A stretch of DNA of 54,360 bases from an uncultured Eubacteriales bacterium (GCA_902799465.1 CADCAS010000024.1:8338-62697), one strand, 5' to 3'; shown: positions 8,341 to 16,534, numbered from the stretch's first letter. Notes: generated by a model not told the origin, from the sequence alone. Numbers and translations are program-made.

Positions 8341-8997
8341 TCTCTCAAGCACCTCCCGGTGGATATCCTCCACCGTCCGCATTTCGCCGTTCCGGGCGCA
8401 TTCGACCGTCTGCCAGCCCAGGCGGCGGGCGCAGTATTCGGCGGCGCGGCGGCTGCGGGCGAGGTATTCCAGGTTGCGCTCGTGGATGTCCCGGCGGCTG
8501 GCGTCGCCCTGGTAGCGCTTCTTCAGCAGCGCCTGGGAGACGGCGGGGTCCACGCTCAGGTAGATCACCGCGTCCGGGGCCGGGATGCCCAGCAGGTCGT
8601 ATTCGTAGTGGAAGAGCCAGTCCAGAAACCCGTCCCACTGATCTTCGGGGAGCTTGGAGCACTGGTGGACGGCGTTGGAGGTGGTATAGCGGTCCGCCAC
8701 GATGATTCCGCCCGCGCCGTACACCCGGCCCCAGTCCTTTTTGAACCCGGCGTAGCGGTCCACGGCGTAGAAGCTGGAGGCCGCGTAGGCGTTCACGTCC
8801 GAGGGCTGATCCCCGAATTCCCCCGCCAAGTACATCTTTACCAGGGCGCTGGAGTCCGAGGCGTAGTCCGGGAACGATACCGCGCGCACCGCCTGTCCCG
8901 AGGCCGCGAGCGCATCCGTCAGCAGCTTCGCCTGCGTCGCCTTCCCCGACCCGTCCAGGCCTTCGATAACGTAGAGTTTGCCTGTGTTCATGCGCAT
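8248..8997 (-). CDS. tmk: Thymidylate (dTMP) kinase with repeat-derived C-terminal tail
   Basis: This enzyme phosphorylates dTMP to dTDP in DNA precursor synthesis. The P-loop EGLDGSGKATQAK is at the N terminus. The ADRYTTSNAVHQ segment carries the DR(Y) motif, and the lid region follows PDAVIYLSVDP. The ATG at 8997 is chosen because AAGGA stands 7 nt upstream; another ATG is at 8991. The native protein appears to end near REVLERLDARKQ. After that about 25 residues (repeating GNREQGT) are encoded by the heptamer arm of a dispersed repeat, so the original stop codon has been displaced. At 249 aa it is longer than the usual 205-225. The tail is polar and probably disordered, and the fold should be intact. 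Confidence 0.92.
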   Translation of the reverse strand: MRMNTGKLYVIEGLDGSGKATQAKLLTDALAASGQAVRAVSFPDYASDSSALVKMYLAGEFGDQPSDVNAYAASSFYAVDRYAGFKKDWGRVYGAGGIIVADRYTTSNAVHQCSKLPEDQWDGFLDWLFHYEYDLLGIPAPDAVIYLSVDPAVSQALLKKRYQGDASRRDIHERNLEYLARSRRAAEYCARRLGWQTVECARNGEMRTVEDIHREVLERLDARKQGAGSNREQGTGNNREQGTGNREQE

Positions 8998-9074
8998 CAC
9001 GCTTTCCTTGTATTTTAAGCGGGGAGCTGAATGTCGGCTGACGCTATTGGATGAAAACCGCGCCAGCAGACTGT

Positions 9075-9404
9075 TTACACGCCGCTTTCTCTTCTTGCCG
9101 CCTCGATCAAATCCCCGAGCTTCGCAGCCAGCGCCCCGGCCCCGGGCTGTTTCGCGTAGGTCTCACGCAGGCTGTTCAGCTCCTCCAGAGCGTCGGCGAA
9201 GGCCTCGCGCCAGTCGTCGGCGTCGAAGTCGATCTCATCCAGCATCATGAGCGCGTCGTCGAACTCCGCGTTGAGCTCCTCCAGGTCCTCGCTGTCCGCA
9301 TCCGCGGCCAGGGCGTCGAATGCGTCCAGCAGGCCGTCCAGCTTCAGCGCGTAGGGGTCGTAGAGAAACATGGGGCACCGCCCTTTCGTGTTTTTGTCCA
9401 TCAT
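9075..9404 (-). CDS. Small acidic protein of unknown function
   Basis: I do not recognise this 109-aa protein. It is very acidic and probably helical (LDAFDALAADADSEDLEELNAEFDDALMMLDEID), with no membrane segment, cysteine motif or signal peptide. The body is continuous in sequence with good codon use. The start is uncertain: MMDKN at 9404 has GGAG very close, while an internal ATG at 9371 (MFLYDPYAL) has AAGGGCGG upstream and may be the real start. It lies 77 nt upstream of tmk on the same strand and could be cotranscribed. A role in protein-protein interaction would be a guess. Confidence 0.6.
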   Translation of the reverse strand: MMDKNTKGRCPMFLYDPYALKLDGLLDAFDALAADADSEDLEELNAEFDDALMMLDEIDFDADDWREAFADALEELNSLRETYAKQPGAGALAAKLGDLIEAARRESGV

Positions 9405-9513
9405 ACTCCACTTGCCCCGCCCTCCGCAACCGCGCCAGTGCTAAATTTGACGGGCAACACTTTTTTTATGTTTCCGGCAGGGAAAAGGCGCTTTGGCATC
9501 GAATAAATCATTT

Positions 9514-9680
9514 CAGGTAACTGTTCAGTTCTTCGGCGAATTGGGATTTGTCGAATGAGAAATTAGGAATGAGGAATTAGGAATTATCAATGGCTTGGCT
9601 GCGTAGATGGCGGCGATTGGCCGCACCTACAGCGTGCGCGGCAGCCGCTATTCATTCCTAATTCCTAATTCCTAATTAAC
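9514..9680. repeat. Shortened family A repeat
   Basis: It begins with the terminal motif GTAACTGTTCAG (9514-9525), followed by GGAATTA heptamers, a shortened core (GGCTTGGCTGCGTAG to GTGCGCGGCAGCCGC) and inverted TAATTCC heptamers. The middle of the core and the right terminal motif are missing. It fills the gap between the divergent genes at 9404 and 9704. Confidence 0.7.
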
Positions 9681-9703
9681 ATGTACCGGTGGGGGAGATA
9701 GGC

Positions 9704-9976
9704 ATGAATCAAAGGATACTTCGGACGGCGCTGAGCGTGGCGCTGATCCTGATGTATATTGGCGGGCTGCTGGCCCTGGTGCTGGGACGCTCGGAGCTGG
9801 GCGTGAACCTGTGGGCGATCTCCCTGGTGGGGAGCCTGGGGCTTTTATACTGGAACCACGTCATGAAGCGGCGGGCCGAGGAGGCCGAGCGGATCGCGAA
9901 GGGCATGCCCTACGGCGAGCCGGACGATCCCGACGCGCCGGTGACGCCCGTGGCCCCGACGGAGGACGAGGCATGA
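9704..9976 (+). CDS. Small membrane protein, two predicted membrane segments
   Basis: The ATG at 9704 follows GGGGGAG with good spacing; a GTG at 9689 would add five residues. The 90-aa product has two hydrophobic stretches (about residues 8-26 and 31-48). A basic segment (MKRRAEEAER) and a Pro/Asp-rich acidic tail follow. I do not recognise a family. Its stop overlaps the start of the TrmB-aldolase gene by 4 bp (ATGA), so the two are one transcription unit. No function can be assigned from sequence. Confidence 0.75.
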   Translation: MNQRILRTALSVALILMYIGGLLALVLGRSELGVNLWAISLVGSLGLLYWNHVMKRRAEEAERIAKGMPYGEPDDPDAPVTPVAPTEDEA

Positions 9977-11721
9977 GGATGCGCCGCAAGCCCTGGACCG
10001 AGGTGGAGCTGGCGGCCTGTCCCTGGTTTATAGAGAGGCCTTCCACCCACATCGGGCAGTGGCGGAGTCTGTTTCCAAAGGAACAGCCGGTCCACCTGGA
10101 AATCGGCTGCGGCAAGGGCGTGTCCACAGTGCGGATGGCCCATGAGAACCCGGGCGTCAACTACATCGCCATCGACGAGGTGCGCCACGTGTTGGCGGTG
10201 TCCGTGCGCAATACCCGGGCCAAGTACGGGGACGATCCCGTGGACAACCTGCTGTACTCCGCGGTGGACGCCATGATGATCCACGACACCTTCTCCAGAG
10301 CGGACAATATCTCCCGCATCTACATCAGCTTCCCCAATCCCTGGGACGAGCGGGCCAAGCACCACAAGCGCCGCCTGACCCATCCCCGGCAGCTGAACCA
10401 GTACCGGGCCTTCCTGGCCCCCCAGGGGGAGATCTGGTTCAAGACCGACGACGACGCGCTGTTTACCGCCTCAAAGCGGTACTTTAACGAGGCGGGCTTC
10501 GAGATCACCTACATCACCGACGACCTGCATGCCTCGGGCTTCACGCCCAATTACATCTCCGAGCACGAGCGCCTCTACGCCCGGCAGGGCAAGCGCATCC
10601 ACTTTCTCATCGCAAAAATGAAGGACGGAGGTATCACCACCATGAGCAATTTCTTTGAAACCAACCGCGAGGCCCTGGAAAACTTCACCCGGGTCTCCAC
10701 CGGCGTCGGCGCGCGCCCGGATTACGTGCAGGGCGGCGGCGGCAACACCTCGGCCAAGCTGGCGGGCGGCCTGATGGCCATCAAGGCTTCGGGCTACTGC
10801 CTGAAGGACATCCGCCCGGACAAGGCCTACGCGGTGCTCAACTACGACGCGCTGCGCAAGTTCTACTACGGCTCCGACCCCGCCGATTTCGAGGACGTGG
10901 AGAAGGCCGGCAGCGACCAGGCCAAGGCCAACACCCAGGTGATCGAGGGCCTCGCGCAGCTGCGCCCCTCCGTGGAGGCGGGCTTCCACTCCATACTGGA
11001 CACCTACGTGGCCCACAGCCACAGCGTCTACGCAAACCTGTGCACCTGCGCTAAAGAGCTGCCCGACATTGCCCAAAAGGCCCTGGAGGGCGCGGACTAC
11101 ACCTGGGGCTGGGTGTCCTACGTCGATCCCGGCGCGCGGCTGACCTTCTCCATCCGGGATGAGCTCAAGCGCGTGGAGGCCGAGACCGGGCGCCGCCCCG
11201 CCGCCATCTTCATGCAGAACCACGGCCTCATCGTCCATTCCGACGATCCCGACGAGTGCCTGCGCATCCACACCGACGTCAACGACCGCGTGGCCCGCGC
11301 CTTCGGCCTGGAAAACGGCTGCTTCCCGAAGGTGGAGATCGAGGCGCTGGAGGGCGGCCTGTGCGCCGCGAAGTGCGACTATCTCACCGAGGCGATGAAG
11401 TCCGGCGAATTCACCGAGAAGTTCATGCTGGAATCGCCCCTCTATCCCGACCAGCTGGTATTCCTGACCGGCAGCTTCGCCTACGGCAAGGGCGCGCCCG
11501 CCGAGGGCATGGCCCTGATGGACCCCGACACCGGCGCGGTCACCTTCAACATGCCCGCCGCCAAGGCCCAGGTCATCGCCGAGACCCTCTGCTGCGTCGT
11601 GTTCATCGTCCGCAATATCGCCAAACAGGGCTACACCCTCTCCACCCTCGGCGAAAAGGCCAAGGCCTTCATCGCCAACTGGGAGAGCGAAAAATACCGC
11701 AAGTCCCTGGCGGGCAAGTGA
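9973..11721 (+). CDS. TrmB tRNA (m7G46) methyltransferase fused in frame to class II aldolase
   Basis: One open frame of 582 aa carries two complete proteins. Residues about 1-215 are TrmB: HLEIGCGKG (SAM binding), YIAIDEV, ISFPNPWDERAKHHKRRL and SEHERLYARQGKRIHF. These are the family hallmarks for methylating G46 of tRNA. Residues about 224-582 are a class II aldolase/adducin-type domain (GGGNTSAKL, KASGYCL, HSHSVYANL, MQNHGLIVHSDD), a metal-dependent sugar-phosphate aldolase family. There is no stop between them. However, ATG at 10642 is in frame and preceded by GGAGG at 10627-10631, so the aldolase can also be made alone. TrmB's natural end is at about residue 216. Loss of the trmB stop codon, giving a fusion plus internal start, is the simplest reading. 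The RBS GGAGG lies 7 nt before 9973. Confidence 0.88.
   Translation: MRMRRKPWTEVELAACPWFIERPSTHIGQWRSLFPKEQPVHLEIGCGKGVSTVRMAHENPGVNYIAIDEVRHVLAVSVRNTRAKYGDDPVDNLLYSAVDAMMIHDTFSRADNISRIYISFPNPWDERAKHHKRRLTHPRQLNQYRAFLAPQGEIWFKTDDDALFTASKRYFNEAGFEITYITDDLHASGFTPNYISEHERLYARQGKRIHFLIAKMKDGGITTMSNFFETNREALENFTRVSTGVGARPDYVQGGGGNTSAKLAGGLMAIKASGYCLKDIRPDKAYAVLNYDALRKFYYGSDPADFEDVEKAGSDQAKANTQVIEGLAQLRPSVEAGFHSILDTYVAHSHSVYANLCTCAKELPDIAQKALEGADYTWGWVSYVDPGARLTFSIRDELKRVEAETGRRPAAIFMQNHGLIVHSDDPDECLRIHTDVNDRVARAFGLENGCFPKVEIEALEGGLCAAKCDYLTEAMKSGEFTEKFMLESPLYPDQLVFLTGSFAYGKGAPAEGMALMDPDTGAVTFNMPAAKAQVIAETLCCVVFIVRNIAKQGYTLSTLGEKAKAFIANWESEKYRKSLAGK
10642..11721 (+). CDS. Alternative internal product: stand-alone class II aldolase
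   Basis: A GGAGG (10627-10631) placed 10 nt before the in-frame ATG at 10642 could initiate a 359-aa class II aldolase separately from the fused TrmB. This is listed because both products may exist. The substrate is unknown. Metal-binding histidines are plausibly those in HSHSV and NHGLIVH. Confidence 0.6.
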   Translation: MSNFFETNREALENFTRVSTGVGARPDYVQGGGGNTSAKLAGGLMAIKASGYCLKDIRPDKAYAVLNYDALRKFYYGSDPADFEDVEKAGSDQAKANTQVIEGLAQLRPSVEAGFHSILDTYVAHSHSVYANLCTCAKELPDIAQKALEGADYTWGWVSYVDPGARLTFSIRDELKRVEAETGRRPAAIFMQNHGLIVHSDDPDECLRIHTDVNDRVARAFGLENGCFPKVEIEALEGGLCAAKCDYLTEAMKSGEFTEKFMLESPLYPDQLVFLTGSFAYGKGAPAEGMALMDPDTGAVTFNMPAAKAQVIAETLCCVVFIVRNIAKQGYTLSTLGEKAKAFIANWESEKYRKSLAGK

Positions 11722-11726
11722 ATTTT

Positions 11727-11896
11727 AGGGAGTAGGGAGTAGGCAGTAGGGAGTAGGGGAGAACGGCAGATGGACGGCGCTCCAATGGAATGAAGAACGC
11801 CAAGAATCCCCCTGAGCTCCCGAAAACTCGATGATTTCATATAGAAGCCAGAGGTTTTGCCGTAACTCTCCCTACTGCCTACTCCCTACTGCCTAA
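11727..11896. repeat. Family D repeat, reverse orientation
   Basis: GGGAGTA heptamers on the left and TACTCCC/TACTGCC heptamers on the right flank a core (GAGAACGGCAGATG, GAATGAAGAACGCC, GAGGTTTTGCCGTAAC). That core is the reverse complement of the core at 6500-6600. It lacks the outer GTTACCATTCAG ends and a clear target duplication. Confidence 0.75.
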
Positions 11897-11952
11897 ATCG
11901 ACAAATACTGACGCCGTAGGGCGTACAGGCGCCTGTCGGGGGAGCTTAAGCC

Positions 11953-12423
11953 ATGCGCAGAGCCGTATTCATCCATGTGACCACCGTGGCGCTGGCGCTG
12001 TGCCTGGTGCTGGTGAGCCTTCTGTTCACGGGGCTTACCCAGGGGGAGCGCATGGCGACCGAGGCGCTTCGGTATCTGGGCAAGCCCTACGTGCTGGGGC
12101 AGCGGGGGCCGGAGCGGTTCGATTGCAGCGGGCTTATACTGTTCTGCGCCGAAAAGCAGGGCCTGGAGGGCCTGCCCCACGCGGCCTGCGAGCTGTATGC
12201 GCTGGGCCGCTCCATCCCCCGGTGGGCGCTGCTGCCGGGGGACATGGTGTGCTTTGACACCGTGCGGGATTCGGACCTGTGCGACCACGTGGGCATCTAC
12301 CTGGGCGGCAACCGCTTCGTCCACGCCTCCTCCGCCAAGGACCAGGTCACTATAAGCGCCCTCGCCGACTACTACGACGACCACTATACCGGCGCAAGGA
12401 GGCTGGTGGCGGCGTACCTGTGA
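11953..12423 (+). CDS. NlpC/P60 family cell-wall hydrolase
   Basis: This 156-aa exported or membrane-anchored cysteine peptidase has a hydrophobic segment at residues 8-27. The catalytic module has Cys58 in RFDCSGL, His112 in CDHVGIYLGG and His124 in RFVHASS. These form the usual Cys-His-polar triad of NlpC/P60 enzymes that cut gamma-D-Glu-diaminopimelate links in peptidoglycan. GKPYVLGQRGPE matches the family start. There are no SH3 or binding repeats. The GGGGGAG site is 8 nt before the ATG. It stands alone between two repeats; the cobalamin operon downstream is probably a separate transcription unit. Confidence 0.93.
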   Translation: MRRAVFIHVTTVALALCLVLVSLLFTGLTQGERMATEALRYLGKPYVLGQRGPERFDCSGLILFCAEKQGLEGLPHAACELYALGRSIPRWALLPGDMVCFDTVRDSDLCDHVGIYLGGNRFVHASSAKDQVTISALADYYDDHYTGARRLVAAYL

Positions 12424-12478
12424 GGGCGCGGCGCGATACCGTTCTTTTGGAATGGCAAACGGGGATCTGTTTGAGGAA

Positions 12479-12671
12479 GGGAAAAGGCAAGAGGGAAAAG
12501 GGAAAAGGAATAGCGGCTGCCGCGTGCGCTGTAGGGGCGGCCATTGGCCGCCCGCCATATACCGAAACAAGACGTACGGTCTGGCGGGCGGCGCATCACC
12601 GCCCCTACACAGCCAGACTATTTCAATTCCTAATTCCCAATTCCTAATTCCCAATTCCTAATTCCTAATTC
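12479..12671. repeat. Family A repeat with mismatched arms
   Basis: The left arm is GGGAAAA/GGCAAGA heptamers and the right arm is CAATTCC/TAATTCC heptamers. The core is the conserved palindrome (GGCTGCCGCGTGCGC, GGGCGGCCATTGGCCGCC, GGCGGGCGGCGCATC). It occupies most of 12424-12722. I see no riboswitch ahead of cobT. Confidence 0.75.
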
Positions 12672-12722
12672 AACAAATCCCGATTCTCCCAATAAAACGA
12701 TCCATATTGAAAGGCATTCATC

Positions 12723-13802
12723 ATGTACAAGCTAACCATCTCTCCCCCCGACGCCCGCGCCGTTGAGCTGGCGAAGGCGCGGCAGGACAGCCTTGCCAAG
12801 CCGCCGCACAGTTTGGGCAAGCTGGAGGACATCAGCGTGAAGCTGGCCGGGATCACCGGGGAGCTTTACAATCCCATGGAGAAGCGGCGGGTGCTGATCT
12901 TCGCCGCGGACAACGGCATCGCCCACGAGGGCGTGGCCAGCGCGCCACAGTCGGTGACGCTGAGCCAGACCATCAACTTCACCCGCGGCCTCACCGGGGT
13001 GGCGGTGCTGGCGAAGCACTTTCACACGGAGCTGGATGTGATGGACGTGGGCATCGACGCCGACTTCACCCAGCCCGGCGTGCGCGACTTCAAGATCGCC
13101 CACGGCACCAAAAACTTCGCCCATGAGCCCGCCATGACCCGCGATGAGTGCGAGCGTGCCATGGACATCGGCGTCGAGGCCGCGCGGCGCGCCAGGCGCG
13201 AGGGCATGCAGGTCATCGGCGTCGGGGAGATGGGCATCGGCAACACCTCCACCTCCTCGGCGGTGCTGTCCACGCTGCTGGGTCTGCCCGCGAAGGAGAC
13301 CGTCAGCCGCGGCGCGGGCATCAACGACGAGTCCTACCGCCGCAAGGTGGCCCTGATCGACGACGCCATCGCCCGCTACGCGCCTGACCCCGCCGATCCC
13401 GTGGACGTCATCGCCAAGGTGGGCGGCTTCGACATCGCCGCCATGTGCGGGGCGTTCCTTGGCGCGGCGTCCGAGCAGCTGCCCGTGGTCATCGACGGCT
13501 TCATCTCCGCCGTGGCCGGGCTGTGCGCGTACAGGATCGACCCGCTGTGCGCCGATTACATGTTCCCCTCCCACGCCAGCCGGGAAAGGGGCTACATGCT
13601 GGCCATGGACGCCATGGGACTTAAGCCCATGCTGAACCTGGATATGCGCCTGGGCGAGGGCAGCGGCTGCCCCATCGCCTTTGAGGTCATGGCCGCCGCC
13701 GAGTCCGTCATCGCCCACATGGCCACCTTCGAGGAGGCCGCCATCAACGACGACTACCTCGCCGAGATCCGCCCCAACAAGCGGTTCCAGGGGGAGGCAT
13801 GA
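12723..13802 (+). CDS. cobT: Nicotinate-nucleotide:dimethylbenzimidazole phosphoribosyltransferase
   Basis: CobT makes alpha-ribazole phosphate from the lower-ligand base and nicotinate mononucleotide for cobalamin assembly. The 359-aa length is normal. Visible hallmarks are KPPHSLGKLEDI, the FAADNGIAHEGVA segment, GVGEMGIGNTSTSSA, and the C-terminal LGEGSG motif with the catalytic-type Glu at residue 312. The FEEAAI ending also matches the family. It is the first gene of a tightly packed cob operon, and its stop overlaps the start of cobU by 4 bp. The organism's lower base cannot be told from sequence. Confidence 0.97.
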   Translation: MYKLTISPPDARAVELAKARQDSLAKPPHSLGKLEDISVKLAGITGELYNPMEKRRVLIFAADNGIAHEGVASAPQSVTLSQTINFTRGLTGVAVLAKHFHTELDVMDVGIDADFTQPGVRDFKIAHGTKNFAHEPAMTRDECERAMDIGVEAARRARREGMQVIGVGEMGIGNTSTSSAVLSTLLGLPAKETVSRGAGINDESYRRKVALIDDAIARYAPDPADPVDVIAKVGGFDIAAMCGAFLGAASEQLPVVIDGFISAVAGLCAYRIDPLCADYMFPSHASRERGYMLAMDAMGLKPMLNLDMRLGEGSGCPIAFEVMAAAESVIAHMATFEEAAINDDYLAEIRPNKRFQGEA

Positions 13803-14329
13803 GCACGTTCATCTCCGGCGGCTGCAAGAACGGCAAGTCCTTCTATGCCCAGCGCATCGCGAAGGCCGGCGGGCAGCCGCTTTACTACATCGCCACCATG
13901 ATCCCCCATGACGCCGAGGACGACGCCCGCATCCTGCGCCATCAAAGGGAGCGCGCGGGCTGGGGGTTCGAGACGCTGGAGTGCGGGGCGGATATCCTCA
14001 CCTGCCTGGACAGAGCCGACCCGAACGGCTCCTTCCTGCTGGACAGCGTGACGGCGCTTCTGTCCAACGAGATGTTTTCGGCATCCGGCATGAATGAGGA
14101 AGCGCCGGAAAAGCTCGCCCGGGAGCTTACAGAATTCGTCCGCCGCGCGCCGAAGACCGTGCTGGTGTCGGACTACATCTATTCCGACGCCAATCTGTAT
14201 GACGACTGGACCGAGGCGTACCGCACGGGCCTCGCCCGCATCGACAGGGCGCTGGCCCGGGCCTGTGACAACGTGCTGGAGGTCGTGCACGGCATCGTGA
14301 TACCGCACAAGGGGGTACTGCCGCTGTGA
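13799..14329 (+). CDS. cobU: Adenosylcobinamide kinase/guanylyltransferase
   Basis: CobU phosphorylates adenosylcobinamide and transfers GMP to it. The P-loop is GGCKNGKS at residues 7-14 (family consensus GGARSGKS). The RHQRERAGWGFETLE segment contains the conserved His region used for the GMP intermediate, and FLLDSVTALLSNEMF follows. At 176 aa it is of normal size, although the C-terminal pattern is looser than usual (HGIVIPHKG). A second, shorter CobU-like gene lies two genes downstream, so the two may divide or share the function. It overlaps cobT and cobS by 4 bp each. Confidence 0.92.
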   Translation: MSTFISGGCKNGKSFYAQRIAKAGGQPLYYIATMIPHDAEDDARILRHQRERAGWGFETLECGADILTCLDRADPNGSFLLDSVTALLSNEMFSASGMNEEAPEKLARELTEFVRRAPKTVLVSDYIYSDANLYDDWTEAYRTGLARIDRALARACDNVLEVVHGIVIPHKGVLPL

Positions 14330-15078
14330 AACTTGTAAAAGCCTTCTTCATGTGCCTGGGCATGTTCACGTCCATCCCCTGCCCGTACCGGCCCTGGGAC
14401 GAGGACGCCCGGGACTGGATGCTGGTGACGCTGCCCATCGTGGGCCTGGTGATCGGGCTGCTGTGGGCGGCGGGCGTGTGGCTGATCCCGAAGATCGCCA
14501 TGACCATATGGGCGGCCGCGACCGCCGCGCTGCCCTGGCTGCTGACGGGGTTCATCCATCTGGACGGCTACATGGACACCTGCGACGCCATGCTGTCGTG
14601 GCGTCCGCTGGAAAAGCGGCTGGAGATATTGAAGGACAGCCACACCGGCGCCTTCGCTGTGGTGGGGCTGGGACTTCTGATGTTGTTCAGCTACGAGGCG
14701 GCGGACGGCTTTCTGCTGCACGACAGATGGGCGCCGCTGATCTTCATCCCCATCGTCTCCCGCTGCGGCTCGGCCTTTTCGGTGCTGACGCTCAAGCCCA
14801 TCGGCCACAGCCAGTACGCGGAGATGAAGAGCCAGATGCCCCAGCGTATCACGGTGGTCTGCATATGGCTCATCGCCGTGATCGCCTGCGCCCTGTGGCT
14901 CGGCCCCTGGGCGGCGCTCGGGCTGCTGATCGAGACAGCGGCCTACGCCTTGGCCATGACCTGGGTCTATCGCACGCTCAAGGGCGTGTCCGGCGACGTG
15001 GCGGGCTTTGCGCTGACCGTGTCGGAGTGCGTCGCGCTGATCGCCATGGCTCAATTCAAATACGGAGGCATGCTATGA
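14326..15078 (+). CDS. cobS: Adenosylcobinamide-GDP ribazoletransferase (cobalamin synthase)
   Basis: This integral membrane enzyme joins adenosylcobinamide-GDP to alpha-ribazole, the last main step of cobalamin assembly. The GTG start at 14326 overlaps the cobU stop (GTGA). The 250-aa protein has several hydrophobic segments and the family motif FIHLDGYMDTCDAMLSW, in which acidic residues bind metal, followed by EILKDSHTGAFAVVGLG. Both are hallmarks. The stop overlaps the next gene by 4 bp. Confidence 0.96.
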   Translation: MKLVKAFFMCLGMFTSIPCPYRPWDEDARDWMLVTLPIVGLVIGLLWAAGVWLIPKIAMTIWAAATAALPWLLTGFIHLDGYMDTCDAMLSWRPLEKRLEILKDSHTGAFAVVGLGLLMLFSYEAADGFLLHDRWAPLIFIPIVSRCGSAFSVLTLKPIGHSQYAEMKSQMPQRITVVCIWLIAVIACALWLGPWAALGLLIETAAYALAMTWVYRTLKGVSGDVAGFALTVSECVALIAMAQFKYGGML

Positions 15079-15440
15079 TCCTCATCACCGGCGGCAGCTA
15101 TCAGGGGAAGCTGGAATACGCCAAAGCGCGGTTCGGCCTGACGGATGCCGACATCTGCGTAAACGATATTGACTTCAATAAAAAATGCCTGGCCTACATC
15201 GACCGGTACGCGCTGGATGCGATAAAACGGGGCATCGAGCCCGCGGACATCTTCAAAGAAAACGCGGATAAACTGTCGGATAAGATCATCATTACCACGG
15301 ACATCTCCTCGGGCATCGTGCCGATGGACGCCACCCTGCGCGCCTGGCGGGAGGCCTGCGGGCGGATGAACAGCTTTCTGGCCGCGCGGGCCGACGAGGT
15401 CTGGCGGCTGTTTTGCGGGATACCGCAGAGGTTGAAATGA
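15075..15440 (+). CDS. Short CobU-like protein
   Basis: This 121-aa protein resembles CobU at both ends and lacks its middle. It begins MILITGGSYQGKLEYAK, a degenerate P-loop without the Ser/Thr after the Lys. It ends TTDISSGIVPMDATLRAWREACGRMN, then FLAARADEVWRLFCGIPQRLK, which matches the C-terminal region of full-length CobU. The His/GMP segment is absent. Short proteins of this sort occur in clostridial cob operons. It could be a regulatory or accessory partner of the full CobU encoded upstream, or a relic. The ATG at 15075 overlaps cobS and the stop overlaps cobC, so it is firmly embedded in the operon. Confidence 0.8.
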   Translation: MILITGGSYQGKLEYAKARFGLTDADICVNDIDFNKKCLAYIDRYALDAIKRGIEPADIFKENADKLSDKIIITTDISSGIVPMDATLRAWREACGRMNSFLAARADEVWRLFCGIPQRLK

Positions 15441-16006
15441 ACACGCTATATCTGATGCGCCACAGCCTCACCGAGGCCAACGAAAAGCGCCTGTACGGCG
15501 GCAGCACCGACAGTCCTTTGACGGAAAAGGGCGTCGCCGTCGCCGAGGGCAGGCGGGGCGTGATCCCTGAATGCGATATCTACATCACCAGCGGCATGCG
15601 GCGGGCCAATGAAACGCTCCTTCACATGACGGGCAAGGCGCCCGATACCGTGCTGCCCGGGCTTCGGGAGATGGACTTCGGGGCGTTTGAGATGAAATCC
15701 TACGACGAATTGAAGGAGATCCCCGAGTATATCCAATGGATCGAAGATGCGGCGGGGACGGTCTGCTGTCCCGGCGGGGAGTGCCGCGCCCGGTTCCGGG
15801 AGCGGGTGCTGGCGGCGGGGCGGCGGCTTCTGGCGCTGGAGGCGGACGCGGCCTGCGTCGTGTGCCACGGCGGGGTCATCGTCAGCCTGATGGAGGCGTG
15901 GTTCCCGGCGATTCACCGGCAATTCTACGAGTGGCAGCCCGGCGCTTGCGGCGGGTATAGGATCGCCGTGGACGGCGGCGCGGCCGCGGCATTTGAGGAG
16001 GTTTGA
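15437..16006 (+). CDS. cobC: Histidine phosphatase, probable alpha-ribazole phosphatase
   Basis: This phosphoglycerate-mutase-fold phosphatase has 189 aa. It has the catalytic RHSLTEAN motif (an RHG variant with Ser) near residue 8, LYGGSTDSPLTEKG, a Glu in LREMDFGAFE, and a second His in VVCHGGVI. In this operon the role is almost certainly removal of phosphate from alpha-ribazole phosphate or from adenosylcobalamin phosphate. The RHS instead of RHG/RHA is a small deviation. The start overlaps the preceding stop, and cobA follows after 3 nt. Confidence 0.88.
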   Translation: MNTLYLMRHSLTEANEKRLYGGSTDSPLTEKGVAVAEGRRGVIPECDIYITSGMRRANETLLHMTGKAPDTVLPGLREMDFGAFEMKSYDELKEIPEYIQWIEDAAGTVCCPGGECRARFRERVLAAGRRLLALEADAACVVCHGGVIVSLMEAWFPAIHRQFYEWQPGACGGYRIAVDGGAAAAFEEV

Positions 16007-16009
16007 ACC

Positions 16010-16534
16010 GTGAAGCTCGGACAATTTCAAATCTATACCGGCAACGGCAAGGGCAAGACCACCGCGGCTCTGGGGCTGACGCTGCGGGCCAGCGGCGCGG
16101 GCATGAAGGTGTTCTTCTGCCAGTTCATCAAGGATCAGGAGTACAGCGAGATCAAGGCGCTGAAGGGACTCCCCGGCGTCACCGTGCGCCAGTTCGGCAC
16201 CGGCAAGGGCATACTGACCTACCGGGAGAAGGAGGACGCCGACACCGCCTGCGCGAGGGCGGGGTATGAGGAGGTCCGTGCCGCGCTGACGAGCGGGGAA
16301 TACGACCTGGTGGTCTGCGACGAGATCAACTGCGCCCTGATGTGCAGCCTGCTCACCGAGGCCGACCTGCTGGCGCTGGCCGACCTGCGCCCCCAGGGAA
16401 CGGAGCTGGTGTTCACCGGCCGCGGCGCGACGGACAACCTCATTGCCCGCGCCGACCTGTGCACCGAGATGCACCTGGTCAAGCACTACTATCAGGAGAA
16501 GAAGCTGCCCGCGCGGGTGGGCATCGAGATGTGA
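16010..16534 (+). CDS. cobA: Corrinoid adenosyltransferase (CobA/BtuR type)
   Basis: CobA transfers the adenosyl group of ATP to cob(I)alamin-type corrinoids. The start is GTG with GGAGG upstream. The P-loop variant TGNGKGKTTAALG spans residues 10-22, followed by VFFCQFIKDQ, the DLVVCDEINCA Walker-B-like segment and LVFTGRGA. The EMHLVKHYY ending (family E-M-x-x-x-K-H) matches as well. The 174-aa length is normal. It is the last gene of the cob operon and is followed 33 nt later by the YdcF-like gene, which may be cotranscribed. Confidence 0.96.
   Translation: MKLGQFQIYTGNGKGKTTAALGLTLRASGAGMKVFFCQFIKDQEYSEIKALKGLPGVTVRQFGTGKGILTYREKEDADTACARAGYEEVRAALTSGEYDLVVCDEINCALMCSLLTEADLLALADLRPQGTELVFTGRGATDNLIARADLCTEMHLVKHYYQEKKLPARVGIEM

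Noticed and set aside
12424..12722. Riboswitch upstream of cobT
   Set aside because: Only a family A repeat is present; no B12 box (AGCCAGGAGACCTGCC-like) or the other conserved pieces could be found there.
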